Positions 18,321 through 28,560 are shown, counted from the stretch's first letter. The stretch: DNA of 64,000 bases from Rhodococcus rhodnii NBRC 100604 (GCF_001894925.1 NZ_BCXD01000017.1:1-64000), one strand, 5' to 3'. Made by a program: numbers and translations. The notes: generated by a model not told the origin, from the letters alone.

Positions 18321-19427
18321 GTGCCGAAGTCGGGTGCGGTGCGCCGAATGGTGGTCGCCGCCATCGCAGTCGTCGCCGTCGGGACCGGGCTCGTCGCGAC
18401 GGCTCCCGCGCTGCGCGACGGCGTGCACGACGTCCCCGCCGCCGCCCCACCGGCCGCTCCGTCGCACGAGCCCGTCGAGGACGCTCGTCCCGCCGACGTC
18501 GCCGAGGTCGCGCTCGAACCCGCCGCCCTCGAGCAGCACGTCGCGTCGGGGATCGTGGTCATCGACACCGACCTGGGCGCCTCGCACACCGCGGGCACCG
18601 GCATCGTCGTCGCCGACGACACCGTCCTGACGAACCATCACGTCGTGGACGGCGGCCGCTCGATCGTCGTCGCGATCCCCGGGAGCGGAACCGTGTCGCA
18701 CGCGTACCTGCTCGGCTACGACCGCAGCCGCGACCTCGCGGTGCTCGACGTCCCCGGCCTTCCCGCGCCGACGCTGTCGTTCGCACCCGACGCCGACGTC
18801 ACCCCGGGGACGGCGATCACGGCCGTCGGCAACGCCGAGGGTGCGGGCGTGTTCGCAGCCGCGCCCGGCACCGTCACGAGCGTCGGCAACACCATCACGA
18901 CGCGCAGCGCGACGGACGGTTCGCTCAACCGGTTGCACGATCTCATCGAGGTCGACGCGCGCGTGCGGCCCGGCGACTCCGGCGGTCCGCTCGTCGACGC
19001 CGCAGGCCGCGTGATCGGCGTCAACACCGCGGGCGACGCGGACCAGAACACGCGCATGCAGAACGCTCGCGCGCGGTCGTTCGCGATCCCGATCGCCGAT
19101 GCGCTCGCGACGGTCGACGCCGTGCTCGCGGGCCGCGAGACCGACACGGTGCACATCGGGCCGCCGCCCGCGCTCGGCGTCGAACTCGCCGACCGCGGCC
19201 ACGGCCCGCAGGTCCAGGCCGTCACCCCCGACGGTCCGGCCGACCTCGTCGGCATCACGGTCGGCGACGTCCTCACGATGTTCGACGGCGCGCCGCTGCA
19301 CTCGAGCACCGACGTCCGCGATCACATGAACGACGCCCACCCCGGCGACCGCGTGCAGATCACCTGGCTCGACGCCGCAGGTGCGACCCGCTCCGACACC
19401 GTCGTCCTCGTTTCGCGGGGGCGATGA
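18321..19427 (+). CDS. secreted/anchored trypsin-like serine protease with PDZ domain
   Basis: 368 residues. An N-terminal signal or anchor helix (VVAAIAVVAVGTGLVAT) is followed by a Pro/Ala-rich linker, a trypsin-like domain with the triad His in LTNHHVVD, Asp in SRDLAVL and Ser in GDSGGPL, and a C-terminal PDZ domain (about 275-365, PDGPADLVGITVGDVLTMFDG). This is the HtrA/PepA architecture of envelope quality-control proteases. The GTG start has a TANNNT box and no Shine-Dalgarno sequence. It converges on putA. Confidence 0.87.
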   Translation: MPKSGAVRRMVVAAIAVVAVGTGLVATAPALRDGVHDVPAAAPPAAPSHEPVEDARPADVAEVALEPAALEQHVASGIVVIDTDLGASHTAGTGIVVADDTVLTNHHVVDGGRSIVVAIPGSGTVSHAYLLGYDRSRDLAVLDVPGLPAPTLSFAPDADVTPGTAITAVGNAEGAGVFAAAPGTVTSVGNTITTRSATDGSLNRLHDLIEVDARVRPGDSGGPLVDAAGRVIGVNTAGDADQNTRMQNARARSFAIPIADALATVDAVLAGRETDTVHIGPPPALGVELADRGHGPQVQAVTPDGPADLVGITVGDVLTMFDGAPLHSSTDVRDHMNDAHPGDRVQITWLDAAGATRSDTVVLVSRGR

Positions 19428-19464
19428 GGACGGGGGCACTCCACTCGCGTCGCCGAACTCGCTG

Positions 19465-22400
19465 TCACAGCACCCCGTCGGTGAGGTGATCGGGCGTCCC
19501 GAACCGGTGCGCCGTGACGCTGATCGCCTGTTCGCGGAGGAACGGCAGGGCCTCGATCCGACCCGACTCGGTGACGGCCGCGTCGTGGATCGCGACGGTC
19601 GCATCGCCGCGCCGAGCGAGGGCGGCCGCGTCGTCGCCGAGCACCCGGACCCTCGCCTCGCTGGGCGTGTGCGCGAGCCACCGCTCCCGCGACTCGACGC
19701 GCACGACCACGCCGTGCTCGGTGCACAGCGCCGCCACCGACTCCGGGAGAGGCTCGGCCGTCGAGACCGTCAACGGCCCGCCCGCGCGCAGTCCCGCCGC
19801 GACGACGCGCACCACGAGCGCGAGCGATTCGCCCTCGCTCGCCCTGACCGTCACCGGCACCGGCAGGTACCGCAGAATATTGCGCTCGACGCCGAGCGCC
19901 GACGGATCCGCCGCGCGCGAGAAGCGTTCGTCCCAGGCCGCGACGTCGCTGCGCAGTGCGCGTTCGAGATAGGCCCTGTCGCCCGCGGCCGCGGTGTCGT
20001 CGATCGACGTGAGCACCTCGCGGGCGAGGTCGTCGAGCGGGTTCACCGCGGCGGCCGTCGTCGTCCGCCAGCCGGTGAGGGCGACGAGGTACTCCGCCCC
20101 GCCCGCCTTGGTCCCCGGCCCGACCGACGAGCGCTTCCAGCCGCCGAACGGCTGACGCCGGACGATCGCGCCCGTGATCGACCGGTTGACGTAGAGATTG
20201 CCCGCCTGCACGCCCGCGAGCCACTGCGCGAGTTCGCCGGAATCGAGCGTGTGCAGGCCCGCCGTGAGCCCGTACGCGGTGCCGTTCTGCAGCGCGATCG
20301 CGTGCGGCAGGTCGTCGGCGGCCATGATGCCGAGCACCGGGCCGAAGTACTCGGTCGTGTGCATCGGCGAGCCCGGCCGCACGCCCTCGCGCACGCCGGG
20401 CGAGTAGAGCCGGCCGGAGTCGTCGAGCGCGCGGGGCCGGACGAGCCACGACTCACCGGGCTCGAGCGTCGTGAGCGCATCGCGGAGTTTGCCGTGCGCC
20501 GGTTCGACCAGCGGTCCCATGCGCACCCGCGGATCGGACGGGTACCCGACCGGCAGCGACCGCACGGCGTCGGCGAGCTGATCGCGGAATCTGCGCGAGC
20601 GCGCGACCGAGCCGACGGCGACGACGAGCGAACACGCCGAACACTTCTGCCCCGCATGCCCGAACGCCGAGGCGACGATGTCGCGGACCGCGAGATCGAG
20701 ATCGGCACTCGGGGTCACGACGATCGCGTTCTTGCCCGACGTCTCGGCGAACAGCCGCAACTCGGGCCGCAGCGAACGGAACGCGCGCGCGGTGTCGAAC
20801 GCGCCGGTGAGGATCACCTGGTCCACCCGCGGGTCGGCGACGAGGGCGCTGCCGACCGTCGCCTCGTCGGCGTCGACGACGTGCAGGACGTCGCGCGGCA
20901 CCCCGGCGTCGTGCAGCGCCGCGACGACGAGTGCGCCGCAGCGCACGGCCTGCGGCGCGGGCTTCATCACGACGCTCGACCCGGTCGCGAGCGCCGCGAG
21001 GACACCGCCCGCCGGGATCGCGACGGGGAAGTTCCACGGCGGCGTCACGACGGTGAGCCGGCGCGGCACGGGCTCGGCGCCGTCGGTCAGTGCGAGCTCC
21101 TCCGCACACAGCGCGTACCAGCGGGCGAAGTCGACGGCCTCCGACACCTCCGGGTCGGCCTGGTCGACGGTCTTCCCGGTCTCGGACGCCATCACCTCGA
21201 TCAGCTCGCCGCGGCGGGCCTCGAGCCGGTCTGCTGCGGCGCGCAGGATCCCGGCGCGCTCGTGGGCGCCGCGCTGCGCCCACTCCGGTGCCGCGTACCG
21301 TGCGCGAGACAGGATCGCGTCGAGGTCCTCGCGGGTGCGCACGAGCGCGGCGTCGGCTTCCTTGCGCCCGGCGTCCGAGCCGTCGATTCGCGCGGTGATC
21401 GCGGCCATCCACGCGCGGTTCGGAGCGAGCGACGGGTCGGTGTCGGGGGTGTTCGCGAAGGGCTCCGGCGCCGTCTGCTCGGGCGGGCGCGTCCGGTCCT
21501 GTGTGCGGCGGCGCGTGGGCGGCGGCGCATCGCTCGTGGCGCGCGTCCACGCGGCCTCGAAGCGTGCCCGCTCGCGCTCGAACGCCTCGGCGTCGTCGTG
21601 CAGCGTGAACGCGGAGGAGACGAAGTTCTCGGGCTCGGCGCCCTCGTCGAGCCGCCGCACGAGATACGAGATGGCGACGTCGAACTCGCGAGGGTGGACG
21701 ACGGGCGTGTAGAGCAGGACGCCACCCGTGTCGGCGCGGACCACCTCGGCCTGCCCCTCGGCCATGCCCAGCAGCATCTCGATGTCGACGCCGTCGCGCA
21801 CCCCGCGCTCGCCGGCGAGCAGCCACGACCACGCGACGTGGAAGAGGTTGTGTCCCGCGACGCCGATCCGGACGTTCGCGATGCGGTCCGGGGTGAGCGC
21901 GCGGTCGAGCAGCCGCAGGTAGTGCGCGTCGGTGTCCGCCTTGGTGTCCCACGTCGCCTGCGGCCACCCGTGCATCGCCGCGTCGACCCGCTCCATCGGC
22001 AGGTTCGCGCCCTTGACAACGCGCACCTTCACGGGAGCACCGCCGGCCGCGCGACGCTGCGCCGCCCACGTCTGCAGCCGCTCCATCGCGTCCCACGAGT
22101 CGGGGAGGTAGGCCTGCAGCACGATCCCGGCCTCGAGGTCCGCGAACTCGGGGCGGCTCAGGATCTCGGTGAACACCGCGACCGTGAGATCGAGATCGTG
22201 GTACTCCTCCATGTCGAGGTTGACGAAGGTCCGCGGCGTGACACTCATCGCCGCCCGGTACAGCGGCGTGAGCCGGGCCGCGATGTCGGCGACGACCTCG
22301 TCGAACGCCCACGGCGAGTGCGGCGCGACGGACGACGACACCTTGAGCGAGACGTAGTCGACGTCGCTGCGCGCGAGCAGCCGCTCGACGGCGCGCAACC

Positions 22401-22863
22401 GGCGCTCCGCTTCGGCACCGCCCAGCACGGCCTCGCCGAGCACGTTGAGGTTCAGCCGCACCCCCTCGCCGCGGAGCGAGGCGATCGCACGGCCGAGGCG
22501 GCGCGGCGACGCGTCGACGACGAGATGGCGCACCATCTGCCGCATCGCCCGTCGCGCGACGGGCACGACGAGCCACGGTGCGATCGTTCCGGCCCGCGCA
22601 CCCGCGGCCAGCGCCACGCGCAGGTGCCGCGGCACGAACGCGGGAGCATCGCGTGCGATCTCGGCGAGCGCCCGGGCCGCCTCGCGCGGATCCTCGGGGC
22701 GGATCACCCGATCCACGAAGCCGACGGTGAACTCGAGCCCGCGCGGGTCGGCGAGCACGTCCGCGAGCAGTCGCGACGACCGCCGCACCGGACGGCGCGC
22801 GGCGTCGTCGACCCAGCGGCGCACCTGGGACGAGACCTCGCCCAGCAGTCTCGTGTCGGCCAT
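19465..22863 (-). CDS. putA: bifunctional proline dehydrogenase / P5C dehydrogenase
   Basis: 1132 residues. The N-terminal FAD proline dehydrogenase domain (about 60-450; SLKVSS, VRVVKGANL, GVAGHNLFHVA) is fused to an NAD aldehyde dehydrogenase that oxidises P5C/glutamate semialdehyde to glutamate (TPPWNFPVAIPAGG, LFAETSGKNAIVV, catalytic Cys in AGQKCSA). The C-terminus extends beyond the ALDH core. No N-terminal ribbon-helix-helix domain is present, so it is not self-regulating like E. coli PutA. The ATG at 22863 follows GAGG by 7 nt. A 14-bp inverted repeat lies about 105-150 bp upstream. Confidence 0.93.
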   Translation of the reverse strand: MADTRLLGEVSSQVRRWVDDAARRPVRRSSRLLADVLADPRGLEFTVGFVDRVIRPEDPREAARALAEIARDAPAFVPRHLRVALAAGARAGTIAPWLVVPVARRAMRQMVRHLVVDASPRRLGRAIASLRGEGVRLNLNVLGEAVLGGAEAERRLRAVERLLARSDVDYVSLKVSSSVAPHSPWAFDEVVADIAARLTPLYRAAMSVTPRTFVNLDMEEYHDLDLTVAVFTEILSRPEFADLEAGIVLQAYLPDSWDAMERLQTWAAQRRAAGGAPVKVRVVKGANLPMERVDAAMHGWPQATWDTKADTDAHYLRLLDRALTPDRIANVRIGVAGHNLFHVAWSWLLAGERGVRDGVDIEMLLGMAEGQAEVVRADTGGVLLYTPVVHPREFDVAISYLVRRLDEGAEPENFVSSAFTLHDDAEAFERERARFEAAWTRATSDAPPPTRRRTQDRTRPPEQTAPEPFANTPDTDPSLAPNRAWMAAITARIDGSDAGRKEADAALVRTREDLDAILSRARYAAPEWAQRGAHERAGILRAAADRLEARRGELIEVMASETGKTVDQADPEVSEAVDFARWYALCAEELALTDGAEPVPRRLTVVTPPWNFPVAIPAGGVLAALATGSSVVMKPAPQAVRCGALVVAALHDAGVPRDVLHVVDADEATVGSALVADPRVDQVILTGAFDTARAFRSLRPELRLFAETSGKNAIVVTPSADLDLAVRDIVASAFGHAGQKCSACSLVVAVGSVARSRRFRDQLADAVRSLPVGYPSDPRVRMGPLVEPAHGKLRDALTTLEPGESWLVRPRALDDSGRLYSPGVREGVRPGSPMHTTEYFGPVLGIMAADDLPHAIALQNGTAYGLTAGLHTLDSGELAQWLAGVQAGNLYVNRSITGAIVRRQPFGGWKRSSVGPGTKAGGAEYLVALTGWRTTTAAAVNPLDDLAREVLTSIDDTAAAGDRAYLERALRSDVAAWDERFSRAADPSALGVERNILRYLPVPVTVRASEGESLALVVRVVAAGLRAGGPLTVSTAEPLPESVAALCTEHGVVVRVESRERWLAHTPSEARVRVLGDDAAALARRGDATVAIHDAAVTESGRIEALPFLREQAISVTAHRFGTPDHLTDGVL

Positions 22864-22947
22864 GCCAGCCTCGATTCCCGCCCGTCCGGCGATCGTGTCC
22901 GCTTCGGCCCGTGCGCCGCAGCGCACACCCGACTCGATTGTGCGCCG

Positions 22948-23325
22948 ATGTTCCACGAGAAGCGCGGCGGTGACGTTAGATTCGGGACATGCCGCGGATC
23001 TAACGTCACCGCGACCGGTCTGGCGCTGGGCGCGCTCGTGTACACCGGCGCCTACGTGCAGAGTTCACCGAGACAGCTGTGCGACGGATTCGAGCAGCAG
23101 GTCATACACTCGGCCCCCGGCTATCCGGTGTTCGACGTCCACGAACGACTCGCGCGGCTGCCCGTCGTCGCGGCGCGATGCACCGTCGACTTCGCCGACG
23201 GCACGACCCCCGACCGCGCGACGCTCGTGATCGACTGGCAGGCGAATCTGACGGTCCTCGCCGGTGTCATCCTCATGATCGCTGCCGTCGCCTATCACTT
23301 CCGGCACCGCCACGACGTGACGTGA
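22948..23325 (+). CDS. hypothetical small membrane protein
   Basis: Up to 125 residues with two hydrophobic segments, one near 22-38 (TGLALGALVYTGAYV) and one near the C-terminus (LTVLAGVILMIAAVAY), and two Cys in the intervening loop. I do not recognise the family. The ATG at 22948 keeps both helices but places the 14-bp inverted repeat inside the gene; GTG at 23038 is the next in-frame start. It converges on the GtrA gene with a 3-nt gap. Confidence 0.45.
   Translation: MFHEKRGGDVRFGTCRGSNVTATGLALGALVYTGAYVQSSPRQLCDGFEQQVIHSAPGYPVFDVHERLARLPVVAARCTVDFADGTTPDRATLVIDWQANLTVLAGVILMIAAVAYHFRHRHDVT
22967..23012. promoter_or_regulatory. 14-bp inverted repeat upstream of putA
   Basis: GCGGTGACGTTAGA (22967-22980) and its exact complement TCTAACGTCACCGC (22999-23012) are separated by 18 bp. 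It is a candidate operator for divergent control of putA and the small ORF, or an RNA hairpin. Confidence 0.55.
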
Positions 23326-23328
23326 CGG

Positions 23329-23820
23329 TCACCGCAGCTTGAAGATCACCGCGCGCTGGACGACGAAGTTGATGACCGTCGCGGTGCCCTGCGCGACGAC
23401 GAAGCCGGCGGGAAGCCGCCACCACTCGTCCGGCAGGACGCTGTACATGATCGAGTTGAGCCCGACCTGCACCGCGAACGTCGTGGCGTAGAGCACCACG
23501 ACCGCCGCGAACCGCGAACGGCTCGGCGGCGCGCGGAACGTCCACCGGCGGTTGAGCAGATACGCCGTCGTCGTCCCCACGACGAAGCTGATCGCCTTCG
23601 CGATGTCGACGTGGACGCCGACGACCGCGTACAGCAGCGCGTACAACCCGAAGTCGACGATCGCGGACAGTCCGCCGGTGACGACGAAGCGCACCATCTG
23701 CGTCCCGAGCGGTACGGGCTGCTGCGCGACGGCACTGTCGAGGGGGAGCTCGGCGGGAAGCGGAAGGTCACCTTCGAGGTGATGCGTCGGTTCTTCCGAG
23801 TGCGGGCGATCAGAGGACAC
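23329..23820 (-). CDS. GtrA-family protein, Rv3789-like
   Basis: 163 residues: a charged N-terminus, then four membrane helices ([22 protein letters not shown] onward) and a basic tail. By position beside dprE1 it matches M. tuberculosis Rv3789, a GtrA protein linked to arabinan synthesis (proposed decaprenyl-phosphoryl-arabinose flipping or AftA interaction). Here it is divergent from dprE1 rather than co-directional. The GTG at 23820 follows TACGCT (23827-23832) by 6 nt with no Shine-Dalgarno sequence, so it is probably leaderless. Confidence 0.84.
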   Translation of the reverse strand: MSSDRPHSEEPTHHLEGDLPLPAELPLDSAVAQQPVPLGTQMVRFVVTGGLSAIVDFGLYALLYAVVGVHVDIAKAISFVVGTTTAYLLNRRWTFRAPPSRSRFAAVVVLYATTFAVQVGLNSIMYSVLPDEWWRLPAGFVVAQGTATVINFVVQRAVIFKLR

Positions 23821-23826
23821 GGAGCG

Positions 23827-23832
23827 AGCGTA
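23827..23832 (-). promoter_or_regulatory. TACGCT -10 box for the GtrA gene
   Basis: Minus-strand box 6 nt before the GTG at 23820. The two divergent starts here (23820 and 23919) are about 100 bp apart. Confidence 0.45.
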
Positions 23833-23904
23833 CTCACCCGCACGCCCGGCGAAGCTCCTCACCGGGCAGGGACCGAGTGCCGTTCCCGCCCGGATACCGC
23901 GGGG

Positions 23905-23910
23905 TAATGT
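23905..23910 (+). promoter_or_regulatory. TAATGT -10 box for dprE1
   Basis: TAATGT ends 8 nt before the ATG at 23919. It overlaps the other candidate ATG at 23907, which argues for the later start. Confidence 0.5.
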
Positions 23911-23918
23911 CTCTCTCG

Positions 23919-25367
23919 ATGTCCGAGACAGCGAACGAGACGGCCCCGGCGACACCACCGCGACCGCTCGACACCACCACACGCAAGCTCGACGGCTGGG
24001 GTCGTACGGCGGCGACGACGGCACACGTCCTGTCGACGCCCGACGTCGACGTGATCGCGTCGGCGGTCGCCCAGGTCGCCGATCACAACGCCTCCAAGCC
24101 CTCGTGGCTGCGCCGCGGCGTCATCGCGCGCGGCCTCGCGCGCTCGTACGGCGACGTCGCGCAGAACGCCGGCGGCCTGGTGATCGACATGAACGCCCTG
24201 AACACGATCCACAGGATCGACCGCGAGACGCGGCTCGTCGAGGTGGATGCGGGCGTCAATCTCGATCAGCTCATGAAGGCCGCGTTGCCATTCGGGCTGT
24301 GGGTCCCGGTGCTTCCGGGGACGCGCCAGGTCACCGTCGGCGGTGCCATCGCGAACGACATCCACGGCAAGAATCACCACAGCGCAGGCAGCTTCGGCGA
24401 CCACATCGTCTCGCTCGATCTGCTCACCGCGGACGGCAAGGTCCGCACGCTCACCCCCAAGGGCGGACGCAACGATCCGAAGGGCGCGCTGTTCTGGGCG
24501 ACGATCGGCGGCATCGGCCTCACCGGCGTCATCCTCAAGGCCACGATCGAGATGACGCCGACCGAGACGGCGTACTTCGTCGCGGACGGCGACGTCACGG
24601 CGACGCTCGACGAGACGATCGCGCTGCACGAGGACGGCAGCGAGTCGAACTACACGTATTCGAGTGCGTGGTTCGACGCGATCTCGGCGCCGCCGAAGAC
24701 CGGTCGTGCAGCGATCTCGCGCGGCTCGCTCGCGCGGCTCGATCAGCTGCCCGCGAAGCTGCAGAAGAACCCGCTGAAGTTCGATGCGCCGCAGTTGCTC
24801 GACCTTCCGGACGTCTTCCCGAACGGGCTCGCGAACAAGTACACCTTCGGCCCGATCGGCGAGGTCTGGTACCGCAAGTCCGGCACGTACCGCGGCAAGG
24901 TCCAGAACTTGACGCAGTTCTATCACCCGCTCGACATGTTCGGTGACTGGAACCGCGCGTACGGCTCGAACGGCTTTCTGCAGTACCAGTTCGTCGTGCC
25001 GACCGAGTCGGTCGAGGAGTTCAAGAAGATCATCTACCGGATCCAGAGCTCCGGGCACTACTCCTTCCTCAACGTCTTCAAGCTCTTCGGCGAGGGCAAC
25101 CGGGCGCCGCTGAGCTTCCCGATGCGCGGCTGGAACATCGCCGTCGACTTCCCTGTCACCAAGGGCCTCAACGAGCTCGTCACCGAACTCGACAAGCGCG
25201 TCCTCGAGTTCGGCGGCCGCCTCTACACCGCGAAGGACTCGCGCACCACCGCCGAGACCTTCCACCGCATGTACCCGCGCATCGACGAGTGGCTCGCCAC
25301 ACGCCGCAAGTACGATCCGGACGGCGTTTTCGCATCCGACATGTCGCGACGATTGGAACTGCAGTGA
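23919..25367 (+). CDS. dprE1: decaprenylphosphoryl-ribose 2'-oxidase DprE1
   Basis: 482 residues of FAD-dependent oxidoreductase (VAO fold). It oxidises decaprenylphosphoryl-ribose to the 2'-keto intermediate in the only known route to the arabinan donor DPA. The FAD domain has [21 protein letters not shown] and [24 protein letters not shown]; the C-terminal [17 protein letters not shown] supplies FAD/substrate residues. At the position of M. tuberculosis Cys387, the target of benzothiazinones, this protein has Ala408 (GWNIAVDFP). The ATG at 23919 fits a leaderless start; ATG 23907 is an alternative. It is coupled to dprE2 by GTGA. Confidence 0.95.
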   Translation: MSETANETAPATPPRPLDTTTRKLDGWGRTAATTAHVLSTPDVDVIASAVAQVADHNASKPSWLRRGVIARGLARSYGDVAQNAGGLVIDMNALNTIHRIDRETRLVEVDAGVNLDQLMKAALPFGLWVPVLPGTRQVTVGGAIANDIHGKNHHSAGSFGDHIVSLDLLTADGKVRTLTPKGGRNDPKGALFWATIGGIGLTGVILKATIEMTPTETAYFVADGDVTATLDETIALHEDGSESNYTYSSAWFDAISAPPKTGRAAISRGSLARLDQLPAKLQKNPLKFDAPQLLDLPDVFPNGLANKYTFGPIGEVWYRKSGTYRGKVQNLTQFYHPLDMFGDWNRAYGSNGFLQYQFVVPTESVEEFKKIIYRIQSSGHYSFLNVFKLFGEGNRAPLSFPMRGWNIAVDFPVTKGLNELVTELDKRVLEFGGRLYTAKDSRTTAETFHRMYPRIDEWLATRRKYDPDGVFASDMSRRLELQ

Positions 25368-26125
25368 TCAATGCCGTGGGCAACCCTCAGACCCTCCTGC
25401 TGCTCGGCGGGACGTCCGAGATCGGCCTGGCCATCTGCGCCGAGTACCTGAAGAAGGGCCCGATGCGCGTGGTCCTCGCCGCACTGCCCGGCGACGAACT
25501 GCGGGAGACCGCCGTCGCTCAGCTCAAGGCAGACGGCGCGACCGACGTCGACATCGTCGACTTCGACGCACTCGACACCGCGTCGCATCCCGCCGTGATC
25601 GACCAGGCGTGGGCCAAGGGCGACATCGACGTCGCGATCGTCGCGTTCGCCCTCGACGGCGATCCCGAGGTGCTGTGGCAGGACCAGGCGAAGGCCGTCA
25701 AGGTCGCCGAGGTCAACTACACGGCCTCGGTCTCCGTCGGGGTGCTCGTGGGCCAGAAGATGCAGGCGCAGGGCTACGGCCGCATCGTCGTCATGTCGTC
25801 CGTCGCCGGCGAGCGCGTCCGCCGCTCCAACTTCGTCTACGGCTCCACCAAGGCGGGCCTCGACGGCTTCTACCTCGGTCTCGGCGAGGCGCTCGCGCCG
25901 TCGGGCCCGCGGGTCACGGTCGTGCGTCCCGGCCAGGTGCGCACCCGCTTCTCCGCACACGCGAAGGAGGCGCCGCTCACCGTGAACAAGGAGGAGGTCG
26001 CCGCACTCGCGGTGCGCGCCTCGGACAAGGGCAAGGAGATCGTGTGGGCGCCGAACGCGTTCCGGTTCGTCATGACCGGACTGCGTCACGTGCCGCGCGC
26101 CGTTTTCCGCAAGCTTCCCGTCTGA
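25364..26125 (+). CDS. dprE2: decaprenylphosphoryl-2-keto-ribose reductase DprE2
   Basis: 253-residue short-chain dehydrogenase that reduces the DprE1 product to decaprenylphosphoryl-arabinose. The cofactor loop is [12 protein letters not shown] near the N-terminus, the catalytic Ser lies in VVMSSVAG, and Tyr/Lys lie in VYGSTKAG. The GTG at 25364 overlaps the dprE1 stop by 4 nt, as expected for partners of one heteromeric enzyme. Confidence 0.95.
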   Translation: MINAVGNPQTLLLLGGTSEIGLAICAEYLKKGPMRVVLAALPGDELRETAVAQLKADGATDVDIVDFDALDTASHPAVIDQAWAKGDIDVAIVAFALDGDPEVLWQDQAKAVKVAEVNYTASVSVGVLVGQKMQAQGYGRIVVMSSVAGERVRRSNFVYGSTKAGLDGFYLGLGEALAPSGPRVTVVRPGQVRTRFSAHAKEAPLTVNKEEVAALAVRASDKGKEIVWAPNAFRFVMTGLRHVPRAVFRKLPV

Positions 26126-26135
26126 TCCGGGCTTC

Positions 26136-28034
26136 GTGAGTACGCTCGCCCCCGCCCGTAGGAGCGTCGCGGCACTCGCGGAGATCGTGGCGGCCGTCGT
26201 GGTCGCCGCGGTGGTCGCCGCCGCGGGACTCTTCGCGTTCGCGCAGATCTCGTGGCCCGCGTTCCCGTCGTCGAACGTCCTGCAGGCCGTGACGACGGCA
26301 GCGCAAGTCGTGACGCTCGCGGTCCTCGCGTTCGTCGTGTGGTGGATCCGCCGCTCGCGACGACTCGGCCGTCGCGCGGGCTGGTGGCCGAAGCCGCTCG
26401 CGTGGGCGTCGCTGTCGGGATTCGTGACGGCGAGCCTGGGGCTGCCGCTCGCGGCGACGACGCTCTACCTGCACGGCGTCTCCGTCGATCAGGAGTTCCG
26501 GACGCAGTACCTCACGCGGCTCACCGACTCGGCGGCGCTGCGCGACATGACCTACGCAGACCTGCCGCCGTACTACCCCGCCGGATGGTTCTGGCTCGGC
26601 GGACGCGTCGCGTCGGTTCTCGGGCTCGACGGCTGGGAGGCGTTCAAGCCGTACTCGATCGGGTCGATCGCGGTCGCCGCCGTCGTCGCGCTCGTGCTGT
26701 GGATGCGCCTCGTCCGGACGGATCTCGGTGTGCTCGCGGCGGTCGCGACGACGGCCGTGACCGTGACGTTCGCGTCGCCCGAGGCGTACGGCGCCGTCGT
26801 GATCGTGGTCGCGATTCCCGCGCTCGTCCTCGCATGGGGCGCGCTGCGCCGGCCGCCGGGACGGGGCGGGTGGGGTGCCGTCGTCGGGACGGGTCTCTTC
26901 CTCGGCGCCGCCGCGACCGTCTACACGCTGTATCTGGGGTGGGCGGCGTTCACCGTCGTCGTGATGGGTCTGATCGCCGCGATCCTCGCCTATCGCAGCG
27001 GCACACGCCGTGACGCGCTCGAACCGCTGCTGCGGGTCGCCGTGATCGCCGCGGTGTCGGGGCTCGTCGCGCTCACCGCCTGGCTCCCCTATCTCGTCGC
27101 GGTCGTCGGCGGCACGCCCGCCGAGTCCGGGACGGCACTGCACTATCTGCCCGAGGCCGCGGCGACGCTGCCGCTGCCCATGGTCGACTTCTCGCTCACC
27201 GGCGCGCTGTGCCTGATCGGCACGCTGTGGCTCGTCACGCGTGCCGCGACGTCGCGGCGGGCGCAGGCGCTGGGGCTCGGCGTCGTGACGGTGTACGCGT
27301 GGTACCTGCTGTCGATGGTCGCGACCGTCCTCGGCACGACGCTGCTCGCGTTCCGGCTAGAACCCGTCCTGCTCGCGCTGCTGGCGGCGGCGGGCGCGTT
27401 CGGCGTCGTGGAGTTCGGCCGCTGGATACTGCTCGCGACCAGCGAGAGTCCGCGTGTGCGCGCGTCGATCGTCGCGATCGTCGCGGTGTGTGCGGTCGCG
27501 TTCGTCCAGGACGTCCCGAAGTTCCTGGGCACCGACATCGCCATCGCGTACTCCGACACCGACGGCAACGGCGAGCGCGCCGACCGCAGGCCGCCGAGCT
27601 CGGTGGCGTACTACGACGACGTCGACGCCGCGATCCGCGAAAGCACCGGGCGACCTGCGGACGACACCGTCGTGCTGACGGGCGACACGTCGCTGATGAG
27701 CTTCCACCCGTACTGGGGTTTCCTGGGCCGGACGTCGCACTACGCGAACCCGCTCGCCGAGTACGACGCGCGGCGCGAGGCGGTGCATTCGTGGGCCGAG
27801 TCGGAATCCGCCGACGAGTTGCTGGACGCTCTCGCCGGGGCACCGTGGCGGGCTCCCGACGTGTTCGTGCTTCGTGAATCCGCCGACGGGTACACCCTGC
27901 GACTGGGTGAGGACGTCTACCCGAACGATCCGAACGTCCGGATGTACCAGGTGACGTTCCCGGCGGCGTTGTTCGACGATCCGCGCTTCGACGTGCAGAA
28001 GGTCGGGCCGTTCGTCGTCGCCGCGGTGAGATAG
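26136..28034 (+). CDS. aftA: arabinofuranosyltransferase AftA
   Basis: 632 residues with about eleven to thirteen membrane helices and a C-terminal periplasmic domain. AftA adds the first arabinofuranose from DPA to galactan. The first extracytoplasmic loop carries acidic residues in VDQEFRTQYLTRL, as in GT-C enzymes. It starts with GTG 11 nt after dprE2 and has no clear ribosome-binding site, consistent with translational coupling. Position and layout match M. tuberculosis Rv3792. Confidence 0.92.
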   Translation: MSTLAPARRSVAALAEIVAAVVVAAVVAAAGLFAFAQISWPAFPSSNVLQAVTTAAQVVTLAVLAFVVWWIRRSRRLGRRAGWWPKPLAWASLSGFVTASLGLPLAATTLYLHGVSVDQEFRTQYLTRLTDSAALRDMTYADLPPYYPAGWFWLGGRVASVLGLDGWEAFKPYSIGSIAVAAVVALVLWMRLVRTDLGVLAAVATTAVTVTFASPEAYGAVVIVVAIPALVLAWGALRRPPGRGGWGAVVGTGLFLGAAATVYTLYLGWAAFTVVVMGLIAAILAYRSGTRRDALEPLLRVAVIAAVSGLVALTAWLPYLVAVVGGTPAESGTALHYLPEAAATLPLPMVDFSLTGALCLIGTLWLVTRAATSRRAQALGLGVVTVYAWYLLSMVATVLGTTLLAFRLEPVLLALLAAAGAFGVVEFGRWILLATSESPRVRASIVAIVAVCAVAFVQDVPKFLGTDIAIAYSDTDGNGERADRRPPSSVAYYDDVDAAIRESTGRPADDTVVLTGDTSLMSFHPYWGFLGRTSHYANPLAEYDARREAVHSWAESESADELLDALAGAPWRAPDVFVLRESADGYTLRLGEDVYPNDPNVRMYQVTFPAALFDDPRFDVQKVGPFVVAAVR

Positions 28035-28188
28035 AGCACGTTTACCTACCGCTGTTACCTTTCCGTTGCAAGCCGACACGCCAACCCGTGGTCGAGTTGT
28101 GACCTTTCACGAGTCAAAATCGGTACCGCTCGGTATTTACTGGATTAGCGGGGAGTTACCTCGTGTCGGCCGCGGAGAGGAGTGCGCG

Positions 28189-28497
28189 ATGGTGGAGATC
28201 CGAAGCGAGCACAGCCCGACATCGGCGCGCGTCAGCTCCGAGGAGGATCACCTCCTGGGAACGTCGGCGGGCCGATCGCTCGCCGACCTCAGTGCACTCG
28301 TCCTCGCGGGCGCACTGATCGGCATCTATGCGGGCGCGTGGATCGCCGTGCCGGTCGCCGTCGCCGTGTGGGCGGTGCTGCAGATCGCCACGCGCCTCTA
28401 TCGCACATCGGGACGGCACGCACCCGATCGCCCGGGCGCCGTCCACACCGTCGTCATCGGCTCGGGGCAACACCGCTCGGCCCACCGCGCCGCCTGA
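28189..28497 (+). CDS. small membrane protein between aftA and emb
   Basis: 102 residues with one long hydrophobic stretch, probably two helices (LADLSALVLAGALIGIYAGAW and the following segment), between polar ends. GGAGAGGAG precedes the ATG at 28189 by 6 nt. I do not recognise the family. Co-location between aftA and the arabinosyltransferases suggests a role near arabinan assembly. Confidence 0.65.
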   Translation: MVEIRSEHSPTSARVSSEEDHLLGTSAGRSLADLSALVLAGALIGIYAGAWIAVPVAVAVWAVLQIATRLYRTSGRHAPDRPGAVHTVVIGSGQHRSAHRAA

Positions 28498-28560
28498 GGC
28501 CGAGGCGGATCGCCACCCTCGGGGAACGGTGAAACCGGTCCGCGCGCGGACCGGCCACCC

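Noticed and set aside
19381-22900. Very long open frame on the plus strand opposite putA
   Set aside because: It is the third-position shadow of the PutA gene; composition is Arg/Ala-rich with no motifs. Only the segment after about 22948 is kept as a possible gene.
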